DNA of 5,383 nt from an uncultured Bacillota bacterium (GTDB lineage Bacteria > Bacillota > Clostridia > Peptostreptococcales > Anaerovoracaceae): contig CAMOZS010000124.1 of assembly GCA_946631075.1 (NCBI GenBank), positions 1 through 5,383 on the forward strand, in the 5' to 3' direction. Below are positions 1-4,994 of this stretch, in pieces. The notes under the pieces are model-generated. The model worked only from the letters and a program-made list of their open reading frames with translations, ran no database searches and was not told the origin of the DNA. How positions within the stretch are numbered: the stretch's first letter is position 1; each line of letters starts with the position of its first letter. Both the position numbers and the translations under genes were made by a program.

Positions 1-723
1 TATAAGGACCTGGGCTTTGCCAACGTGGACCATCACCGGGCCATCCGGACCGGCTTTCCCGAGGTGATCTTCGGCCAGGGCAAGACGCCGGAGCAGATCC
101 GGGATATTTTCAAAGAGCTGACCGGCCGCGGCCGGAACATCATGGCCACACGGGCATCAGCTGAGGACTTTCAGGTGGTGAAGGAAGGGGTGCCCGAAGC
201 GGAGTACTACGAGACCGCCCGGATCATCGCCGTCCGGGAAAAGGAAGGCGGGACCGAAAAAGCAGGAAGTGACGCCCCACGGCCGGCGTCCCTGGGAAAC
301 GATGCCCCACGGCCGGCGTCCCTGGGGTCCGTCTGCGTGATCAGCGCGGGCACAGCGGACATCCCGGTGGCTGAAGAAGCGGCCGTCACAGCGGAGCTTC
401 TGGGCAATGACGTCAGCCGGGTCTATGATGTCGGCGTAGCGGGGATCCACAGGCTCTTCGACAAACTGCATATTATAAGGGAAGCCAACGTGGTCATCAC
501 CGTGGCGGGAATGGAAGGAGCCCTGGCCAGCGTCATCGGCGGACTGGTGGACGTTCCGGTCATCGCCGTGCCGACCAGCATCGGCTACGGCGCCAACCTG
601 GGAGGACTTTCCGCCCTGCTTTCCATGCTCAACAGCTGCGCCAACGGCGTCAGCGTGGTCAATATCGATAACGGCTTCGGCGCCGCCTACATGGCCGCCG
701 TCATCAACAAGGGCCGCAGGTGA
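1..723 (+). CDS. larB: LarB, nickel pincer cofactor biosynthesis protein (5'-truncated by window edge)
   Basis: LarB carboxylates the pyridinium ring of nicotinic acid adenine dinucleotide and hydrolyses its phosphoanhydride bond. This is the first step towards the nickel-pincer nucleotide cofactor of lactate racemase and related enzymes; LarE and LarC act later. The frame is open from base 1 (it begins YKDLGFANVDHHRA) to TGA at 721-723, giving 240 visible codons. By comparison with the family, about 25-35 N-terminal codons are missing. The N-terminal part carries RTGFPEVIFGQGKT (about codons 17-30). The PurE/AIR-carboxylase-like domain starts near codon 112 with VISAGTADIPVAEEA and continues through GMEGA (Glu at codon 172) and PTSIGYGANLGG to LNSCANG (Cys at codon 213). 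After correcting for the missing start and the repeat insert, that Glu and Cys fall near positions 180 and 221, which I recall as functional residues in Lactiplantibacillus LarB. The oddity is a duplicated 10-residue repeat at codons 89-108, in the linker between the two parts. The family call is firm; activity with the insert is inferred. Confidence 0.93.
   Translation, partial: YKDLGFANVDHHRAIRTGFPEVIFGQGKTPEQIRDIFKELTGRGRNIMATRASAEDFQVVKEGVPEAEYYETARIIAVREKEGGTEKAGSDAPRPASLGNDAPRPASLGSVCVISAGTADIPVAEEAAVTAELLGNDVSRVYDVGVAGIHRLFDKLHIIREANVVITVAGMEGALASVIGGLVDVPVIAVPTSIGYGANLGGLSALLSMLNSCANGVSVVNIDNGFGAAYMAAVINKGRR
265..324 (+). repeat. Tandem pair of 30-bp GC-rich repeats inserted in frame in larB
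   Basis: Two adjacent 30-bp units, 265-294 and 295-324, match at 27 of 30 positions. They differ only at 269/299, 270/300 and 273/303, and the last 21 bp are identical. They encode GSDAPRPASL and GNDAPRPASL, so the period is exactly ten codons and the larB frame is kept. Each unit contains a short inverted repeat: GACGCC (271-276) against GGCGTC (285-290), and GATGCC (301-306) against GGCGTC (315-320). None of the six reading frames has a stop in the array; the minus strand reads QGRRPWG-type or RDAGRGAS-type peptides. LarB proteins normally have only a short variable linker here, so this looks like insertion of a dispersed or amplified element rather than conserved protein sequence. From memory, similar peptides turn up scattered in Clostridia proteomes, but I cannot verify that here. 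Confidence 0.85.
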
Positions 724-753
724 AAATTGACCGGGCAGCCGGTATTAAAATAC

Positions 754-782
754 TTCCGCTATACACCGGTATGTGGTAAAAT
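754..782 (+). promoter_or_regulatory. Candidate extended -10 promoter for pyrH-frr
   Basis: TGGTAAAAT at 774-782 fits the extended -10 pattern TGnTATAAT, with five of six matches in the hexamer. It lies 42 bp before the pyrH start, in an AT-rich patch between two GC-rich genes. A -35 box at 17-bp spacing (754-759, TTCCGC) is poor, as is usual for extended -10 promoters. Transcription would begin near 789 and leave a leader of roughly 35 nt. The gap also holds small palindromic elements (ACCGG/CCGGT at 730-743, ACCGGT at 765-770) that could bind a regulator. This is motif evidence only. Confidence 0.45.
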
Positions 783-810
783 AAACACAGTATGATGTAA
801 ATGTTCAGAC

Positions 811-816
811 AAGGAG
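811..816 (+). promoter_or_regulatory. Ribosome binding site that fixes the pyrH start
   Basis: AAGGAG lies 8 nt before ATG 825. An in-frame upstream ATG at 801 has no such site and lies before this Shine-Dalgarno sequence, so the start at 825 is preferred. Confidence 0.85.
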
Positions 817-824
817 AACAATAT

Positions 825-1535
825 ATGGAACCAAAATACAAACGAGTGCTTCTGAAACTGAGCGGTGAGGCTATGGCCGGAGACCAGCATTTCGGCATCA
901 ACACACAGTATGTCAAGAAAGTAGCCGAGCAGGTCAAGCAGGTCGCGGAGGCCGGCGTGGAAGTCGCCATCGTCGTCGGCGGCGGTAACTTCTGGAGAGG
1001 CCGGACCAGCGAACACATGGATCGGGCAACAGCAGACTACATCGGTATGCTGGCTACAGTCATGAACGCCATGGCCCTGCAGGACGCCCTTGAGCAGCTG
1101 GAAGTCCCGTCCCGGGTACAGTCAGCCATTGAGATGAGGGAAGTGGCAGAACCCTACGTCAGAAGAAGGGCCATGCGCCACCTCGAAAAAGGCAGAGTCG
1201 TCATCTTCGGCGCAGGCACAGGAAGCCCGTTTTTCTCAACAGATACGACTGCGGCCCTCAGAGCCGCTGAGATCGGAGCGGAAGTCATCCTTCTGGCCAA
1301 GAAGATCGACGCCGTCTACTCCGATGATCCGGAGACCAACCCGGACGCGGTCAGATACGACAAGCTGACCCACACCGATGTGCTGGAACAGGATCTGAAA
1401 GTTATGGATGCCACAGCGGCAGCCCTCTGCAGAGACAACGACATCGCGATCCACGTGTTCGCGCTGGCCGAGGAAGGCAACGTCATGAAGGCTGTCTGCG
1501 GTGAGAAGATAGGAACGATCGTCTCAGGTCGATAA
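825..1535 (+). CDS. pyrH: UMP kinase (uridylate kinase)
   Basis: PyrH phosphorylates UMP to UDP with ATP in the cytoplasm, the step that feeds UTP and CTP synthesis. It belongs to the amino-acid-kinase fold family and normally forms a hexamer regulated by GTP and UTP. The protein has 236 residues, a normal length. Visible motifs are RVLLKLSGEA (residues 7-16, phosphate binding), VVGGGNFWRG (50-59), ADYIGML (70-76, with a conserved Asp at 71), GTGSPFFSTDTTAALRA (about 131-147) and LLAKKIDAVYSDDP (nucleotide region). The start at 825 puts the family's usual N-terminus right behind a good ribosome binding site. frr follows after 16 nt, the classic pyrH-frr pair. The usual Firmicutes upstream partners rpsB-tsf are absent; larB is there instead. 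One small oddity is Ser134 in a motif that is usually TGNP. Several Arg residues use AGA, unlike the CGG-dominated larB. Confidence 0.97.
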   Translation: MEPKYKRVLLKLSGEAMAGDQHFGINTQYVKKVAEQVKQVAEAGVEVAIVVGGGNFWRGRTSEHMDRATADYIGMLATVMNAMALQDALEQLEVPSRVQSAIEMREVAEPYVRRRAMRHLEKGRVVIFGAGTGSPFFSTDTTAALRAAEIGAEVILLAKKIDAVYSDDPETNPDAVRYDKLTHTDVLEQDLKVMDATAAALCRDNDIAIHVFALAEEGNVMKAVCGEKIGTIVSGR

Positions 1536-1551
1536 CACAGGAGGTACGAAA

Positions 1552-2109
1552 ATGAGCGAGTTCAGTATGGATCAATTACAGGAAAAGATAAATAAGAGCG
1601 AGAACCTTCTCAGAGAAGATCTGGCTACAGTCAGAGCGGGCAGAGCCAACGCCGCTCTCGTGGACAAAGTCATGGTCGAATACTACGGCACACCGACGCC
1701 GCTGAAGGCCCTGTCCAATATTTCCGTTCCGGAACCGAGGACCCTGCTGATCACACCTTTTGATCCCAAGAGCATTCCGGAGATCGAGAAGGCCATCAAC
1801 ATCGCCAACATCGGCATCAACCCGGTCAACGACGGCAAGGTCATCCGCCTGCAGATCCCTCAGGTCACTGAAGAGCGCCGTAAGGAGCTGACCAAGACCG
1901 TCAAGAAGATGGGTGAGGACACCAAGGTCGCCGTCAGAAACCTGAGAAGAGACGCCAACGACAAGGTCAAGAAGCTGGAGAAGGCCGGCGACTATACCGA
2001 GGACGACCGTAAGGAAGCTCTGGACGAGATCCAGAAGAAGGTCGACCAGGCGATCAAGGACATCGACCAGATCGTCGCTGACAAAGAGAAGGAGATCATG
2101 GAAGTATAG
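1552..2109 (+). CDS. frr: Ribosome recycling factor
   Basis: RRF acts with EF-G after translation termination to split the post-termination ribosome so that its subunits can be reused. The protein has 185 residues, the standard length, and starts at ATG 1552, 6 nt after an AGGAGGT site (1539-1545). The N-terminal helix carries the RAGRANAAL signature. The central beta domain runs from about YYGTPTPL to NPVNDGKVIRLQIPQ, with the typical RTLLITPFD. The C-terminal helical part contains RNLRRDAND (residues 129-137), in which Arg132 corresponds to the functionally important arginine of E. coli RRF, and it ends in a charged Lys/Glu-rich helix. Codon choice is strongly biased (AAC, ATC, AAG, GTC), as expected for a highly expressed gene. 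It is very probably co-transcribed with pyrH. Two hairpins follow its stop codon. Confidence 0.98.
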   Translation: MSEFSMDQLQEKINKSENLLREDLATVRAGRANAALVDKVMVEYYGTPTPLKALSNISVPEPRTLLITPFDPKSIPEIEKAINIANIGINPVNDGKVIRLQIPQVTEERRKELTKTVKKMGEDTKVAVRNLRRDANDKVKKLEKAGDYTEDDRKEALDEIQKKVDQAIKDIDQIVADKEKEIMEV

Positions 2110-2128
2110 CTTTCCTTTACGGGGAAGC

Positions 2129-2154
2129 GGGCAGGCGCCGGCAGGCGTCTTTCC
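2129..2154 (+). other. Stem-loop just downstream of frr, built on a short direct repeat
   Basis: AGGCGCC (2133-2139) pairs with GGCGTCT (2144-2150) around a GGCA loop, with one G-U pair. Beyond a single mismatch the stem continues with GGG (2129-2131) against TCC (2152-2154). The sequence also contains the direct repeat GGCAGGCG at 2130-2137 and 2140-2147. It begins 19 nt after the frr stop codon and is not followed by a T-run, so it is more likely an RNA-stabilising 3' hairpin or part of an attenuator than a terminator by itself. Confidence 0.45.
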
Positions 2155-2179
2155 CGGATCTGCTTTGACTTGTAATTTC

Positions 2180-2214
2180 AGGGTGTGGCCGTAACAGGTC
2201 ACATCCTCATTTGT
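2180..2214 (+). terminator. Candidate intrinsic terminator or attenuator between frr and uppS
   Basis: GGGTGTGGCC (2181-2190) pairs along its whole length with GGTCACATCC (2197-2206), using two G-U pairs, around a 6-nt GTAACA loop. A2180 and T2207 can add an eleventh pair. The tail CATTTGT (2208-2214) is moderately T-rich but not a clean T-run. Position and strength suit partial termination after frr. The modest tail makes read-through into uppS plausible. Confidence 0.5.
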
Positions 2215-2219
2215 ATAAA
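2191..2219 (+). promoter_or_regulatory. Candidate promoter for the uppS-cdsA-dxr-rseP block
   Basis: TATAAA at 2214-2219 (five of six matches to the -10 box) lies exactly 17 bp after GTAACA at 2191-2196 (four of six matches to TTGACA). Transcription would start near 2226, giving a leader of about 30 nt before uppS. The -35 box is the loop of the preceding hairpin. The arrangement of terminator then promoter makes sense between two functional groups, but this rests on motifs only. Confidence 0.35.
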
Positions 2220-2246
2220 GAGCGCAGGAAGGCGCAGCCAAATCAC

Positions 2247-2252
2247 AGGAGG
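2247..2252 (+). promoter_or_regulatory. Ribosome binding site of uppS
   Basis: AGGAGG lies 4 nt before ATG 2257 and 13 nt before the in-frame ATG 2266. The first spacing is short and the second long, so the start is not fully settled. An upstream in-frame GTG at 2185 falls inside the terminator-like hairpin and has no site of its own. Confidence 0.75.
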
Positions 2253-2256
2253 CAGC

Positions 2257-2982
2257 ATGCTGGATATGGAAAGGATCCCGTCCCACGTGGCGATCATCAT
2301 GGACGGGAACGGCCGGTGGGCCAAAAAGAAGGGCCTGCCCCGTCTGGCCGGCCACAACGCCGGGATGAAATCAATGATCGAGATCGTCCGGCGGTCCAAA
2401 GCCCTGGGACTGGACAACCTGACGCTGTACGCGTTTTCCACTGAGAACTGGAAGCGGTCAGCCGAGGAAGTCTCCGGGATCTTCAAACTTCTGATCAAAT
2501 ACGTGGAGAACGAGCTTCGGGTCATCATGGACAACAACGTCCGGATCCGGATCCTGGGCGACTACAGCCCTCTGCCCAAGGATTCCCTGGCGGCAGTCGA
2601 GAAGGCAGTCAGCCAGACGGCGGGCAACACAGGCATGCAGCTGAACATCGCCCTGAATTACGGCGGCAGAGCCGATATCCTTCAGGCGGTGCAGAAGCTG
2701 GCGGCCGACGCAAAGGCTGGACGGATCCAGCCGGAAGACATCACAGAGGACAGCATCTCCGACTATCTTTACACCGGAGCATCCCAGACCGGATGCGGAG
2801 ATCCTGAACTGATCATCCGCACCAGCGGAGAAGAGCGGCTGTCCAACTTCCTGCTCTGGCAGTCGGCTTACAGCGAATTCGTATTTACCGACGTTCTCTG
2901 GCCGGACTTTACTCCCGAGGAATATGAGAAATGCCTCGAGGAATACCAGAGCAGAGACCGTCGATTCGGAGGAAGAAAATAA
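2257..2982 (+). CDS. uppS: Isoprenyl transferase: (di-trans,poly-cis) undecaprenyl diphosphate synthase
   Basis: UppS adds eight isopentenyl diphosphates in cis to farnesyl diphosphate to make C55 undecaprenyl diphosphate, the lipid carrier for peptidoglycan and other wall polymers. It acts at the cytoplasmic face of the membrane. The protein has 241 residues, within the usual range of the cis-prenyltransferase family. The signature HVAIIMDGNGRWAKKKG holds the catalytic, Mg-binding Asp16; His33 sits in AGHNAG. YAFSTENWKR and NYGGRADI follow. The C-terminal signature DPELIIRTSGEERLSNFLLW begins at Asp182 and includes Arg188 and Arg194; Glu207 in YSEF is the other metal or IPP contact. I chose ATG 2257; ATG 2266 would remove only MLD. 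It is the first gene of the envelope block and ends 1 nt before cdsA. Substrate chain length is inferred from family and context. Confidence 0.96.
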   Translation: MLDMERIPSHVAIIMDGNGRWAKKKGLPRLAGHNAGMKSMIEIVRRSKALGLDNLTLYAFSTENWKRSAEEVSGIFKLLIKYVENELRVIMDNNVRIRILGDYSPLPKDSLAAVEKAVSQTAGNTGMQLNIALNYGGRADILQAVQKLAADAKAGRIQPEDITEDSISDYLYTGASQTGCGDPELIIRTSGEERLSNFLLWQSAYSEFVFTDVLWPDFTPEEYEKCLEEYQSRDRRFGGRK

Positions 2983-2983
2983 G

Positions 2984-3829
2984 ATGAAAACACGAATTTT
3001 ATCCGGGCTGATCATGGCCCCGCTCCTGGTCATCCTGATCATCGGAGGATACGTCCTCTACGCGGGATGTTTCGCCATCGGAGTCATGGCAGTCTATGAA
3101 TTCTATAAAGGTTTCAAGGCCATGGATGTCCACGCCTGCTACCCGATCGCGGTCCTGGCAGCGGCAGCCCTGTACGGCATCGGGATCTACGAGCACATGC
3201 ATGTGATGGATGGGGCGTCTCAGGATCCCTTCTGGTACATGCTCTGGGTCTTCGCGGTCGTTCTGGCCAGCCTGCTCTATCTCTTCAAGATCGAGGAGAG
3301 GAAGCTGTCCGACGCCATGGCGACCATCACCGGCATCTTCTATATCGTCTTCTTCTCCTACCACATCGGCCTCATCGCCATGATGGGTATGGAGGTCAGC
3401 GCCGTGAAAAATCTGGTCTGGCTGGTGGTCATCACAGCCTTTGGAACAGACATCATGGCCTACTTCACCGGCTACGCCTTCGGCAAGCACAAGCTCTGCC
3501 CCAAGATCAGCCCCAAGAAGACTATCGAAGGAGCGGTCGGAGGGACACTGGGCAGCATCATCCTCTGCGGGATCTTCGGGTTTTTCTTTGCGAAGCCGCT
3601 CCTGGTCCACTGCCTGATCATCGGCCTGCTGGGCGGAATCATTTCCCAGTTCGGAGACCTGACGGCATCCATCTTCAAGCGCAAGATGGGCATCAAGGAC
3701 TACGGCAATCTGATCCCCGGACACGGCGGGATCCTGGACCGCTTCGACAGCGTCCTCTTTACCGGACCCCTCGTTTACTATTACCTCAACGCCCTGATGG
3801 TGTTCGGAACGACGGGGACCTGGGCATAG
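2984..3829 (+). CDS. cdsA: Phosphatidate cytidylyltransferase (CDP-diacylglycerol synthase)
   Basis: CdsA is an integral membrane enzyme that makes CDP-diacylglycerol and pyrophosphate from phosphatidic acid and CTP, the branch point to all bacterial phospholipids. The 281-residue protein is mostly hydrophobic, with about seven or eight membrane segments, for example near residues 8-35, 50-68, 85-102, 113-135, 143-160, 185-202 and 207-225. The conserved core is complete. It comprises Asp156 in AFGTDIMAYFTG, the loop GKHKLCPKISPKKTIEG (about 167-183), QFGDL with Asp225, and the family signature from Ser229 to Asp255 (SIFKRK, then KD, then PGHGGILDRFD). ATG 2984 is preferred over an in-frame ATG at 2924, because the latter overlaps uppS by 20 codons of non-family sequence. 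GGAGG at 2968-2972, inside the end of uppS, serves this start with a slightly long 11-nt spacing, so translation is probably coupled to uppS. Confidence 0.96.
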   Translation: MKTRILSGLIMAPLLVILIIGGYVLYAGCFAIGVMAVYEFYKGFKAMDVHACYPIAVLAAAALYGIGIYEHMHVMDGASQDPFWYMLWVFAVVLASLLYLFKIEERKLSDAMATITGIFYIVFFSYHIGLIAMMGMEVSAVKNLVWLVVITAFGTDIMAYFTGYAFGKHKLCPKISPKKTIEGAVGGTLGSIILCGIFGFFFAKPLLVHCLIIGLLGGIISQFGDLTASIFKRKMGIKDYGNLIPGHGGILDRFDSVLFTGPLVYYYLNALMVFGTTGTWA

Positions 3830-3845
3830 CAACGGAGAAATCGAC

Positions 3846-4994
3846 ATGAAAAGGATATCGATCCTGGGCAGCACCGGTTCCATCGGGACCCAGGCGCTGG
3901 ACATAATAGATCACAACAGGGAGGAGCTGCAGGTCGCGGCTCTTTCCTGCGCAAAAAGGCTGGATCAGCTTCGGGAACAGATCGCCCGTTTTTCACCGGA
4001 AGCGGTCTGTGTAGCTGAGGAAGAAGACGCCAGGACCCTGCAGGCAGAGTTTCCTGACGTCGAAGTTTTCTGCGGCATGGAGGGGCTGGTTTCCATCGCG
4101 TCGATGGAAGGCTGCGACATGGTCCTGAACTCACTTCTGGGCATGCAGGGACTTGAGCCGACTCTGGCCGCCGCAAAGGCTGGCAAGGACATCGCCTTTG
4201 CCAACAAGGAGACCCTGGTGGCGGGGGGCGAGCTGGTCATGAAGACCGTCCGGGAAAACGGGGTGGCCCTCCTTCCCGTGGACAGCGAGCACAGCGCCAT
4301 CTTCCAGTCTTTGCAGGGGAGGGCGGACAACCAGATCCGGCGGATCCTGCTGACCGCTTCAGGCGGACCCTTCCGGGGCTATACTAAAGAGCAGCTGGAA
4401 GAGGTCACACTGGAGCAGGCACTCAAGCATCCCAACTGGTCCATGGGGGCCAAGATCACCATCGACTCGGCCACCATGATGAACAAGGGGTTGGAGGTCA
4501 TCGAGGCCAAGTGGCTCTTCGATGTTCCCCTGGAGAAGATCCAGATCCTGGTCCATCCCCAGAGCGTGCTCCATTCGGCGGTCGAATACATGGACGGCTC
4601 GGTCATCGGCCAGATGGGAAATCCGGACATGCGGGTCCCCATCGCCTACGCCTTCACCTATCCCAAAAGGCTGGAGATGACCGGGACCATGGAGCCTCTG
4701 GACCTGTTCGCCTATCCGGGCGGGCTGACCTTCGAGAGGGCGGATGAGGAAGTCTTCCGGACCATCCATCTGGCCTATGAAGCAAGCCGCAGGGGAGGGA
4801 CCTATCCGGCAGCCCTTAACGGAGCCAATGAAGTCCTGGTGGCGGCCTTTCTTGAGAAAAGGATCCGCTTCGCCCAGATCCAGCAGCTTTTGGAAGAAAT
4901 ACTGGACCGGCATCAGCCTTTGTATGAGCCGGACCTTGAGACGATCCTGGCGGCGGATGAAGAGGCCCGCCGCGCAGCGAGGGAGTATATATGA
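3846..4994 (+). CDS. dxr: 1-deoxy-D-xylulose-5-phosphate reductoisomerase
   Basis: Dxr (IspC) converts DXP to 2-C-methyl-D-erythritol 4-phosphate with NADPH and a divalent metal, the committed step of the MEP route to IPP and DMAPP. It is the known target of fosmidomycin. The 382-residue protein is of normal length. The N-terminal Rossmann domain opens with ILGSTGSIGTQALDII (GSTGSIG at 8-14) and has NKETLVAGG at 120-128. The catalytic domain shows LPVDSEHSAIF (metal ligands Asp146 and Glu148), TASGGPFRG, and HPNWSMGAKITIDSATMMNKGLEVIEA. Ser208, Asn213, Lys214 and Glu217 there match E. coli Ser222, Asn227, Lys228 and Glu231. HPQSVLHS and GQMGNPDMRVPIAYA follow. GGAG (3834-3837) lies 8 nt before the start. 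The gene follows cdsA by 16 nt and its TGA overlaps the rseP start, so it sits inside one operon. Its product feeds UppS two genes upstream. Confidence 0.97.
   Translation: MKRISILGSTGSIGTQALDIIDHNREELQVAALSCAKRLDQLREQIARFSPEAVCVAEEEDARTLQAEFPDVEVFCGMEGLVSIASMEGCDMVLNSLLGMQGLEPTLAAAKAGKDIAFANKETLVAGGELVMKTVRENGVALLPVDSEHSAIFQSLQGRADNQIRRILLTASGGPFRGYTKEQLEEVTLEQALKHPNWSMGAKITIDSATMMNKGLEVIEAKWLFDVPLEKIQILVHPQSVLHSAVEYMDGSVIGQMGNPDMRVPIAYAFTYPKRLEMTGTMEPLDLFAYPGGLTFERADEEVFRTIHLAYEASRRGGTYPAALNGANEVLVAAFLEKRIRFAQIQQLLEEILDRHQPLYEPDLETILAADEEARRAAREYI

Noticed and set aside
265..324. CRISPR-like repeats
   Set aside because: The two 30-bp units are directly adjacent with no spacer, lie in frame inside larB, and there is no third copy or cas gene nearby.
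730..743. Terminator hairpin after larB (ACCGG-GCAG-CCGGT)
   Set aside because: The stem is only 5 bp and is followed by ATTAAAAT rather than a T-run. It may be an operator-like palindrome but is not a convincing terminator.
727..751. Promoter with TTGACC (727-732) as -35 and TAAAAT (746-751) as -10
   Set aside because: The spacing is only 13 bp. The extended -10 at 774-782 is a better candidate.
801..824. Longer pyrH beginning at ATG 801
   Set aside because: It would add eight residues encoded across the ribosome binding site. The family N-terminus and spacing fit ATG 825.
2185..2256. Longer uppS from GTG 2185
   Set aside because: That start lies in the stem of a hairpin, has no ribosome binding site, and adds 24 residues not expected in the family.
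1576..2355. Long minus-strand open frame opposite frr and the frr-uppS gap
   Set aside because: The Leu/Asp/Val-rich peptide mirrors the biased codons of frr. It has no plausible domain and crosses two gene boundaries.
2924..2983. Longer cdsA from ATG 2924
   Set aside because: The extra 20 residues are an out-of-frame reading of the uppS C-terminus and are hydrophilic. CdsA normally begins close to its first membrane segment.
2999..3904. Long minus-strand open frame opposite cdsA
   Set aside because: It is a GC-rich shadow with an Asp/Glu/Val/His-rich composition and no recognisable domain, and it lies opposite a complete, signature-bearing cdsA.
4359..4913. Minus-strand open frame opposite dxr
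   Set aside because: It is a shadow of a conserved gene with no recognisable motif or supporting ribosome binding site.
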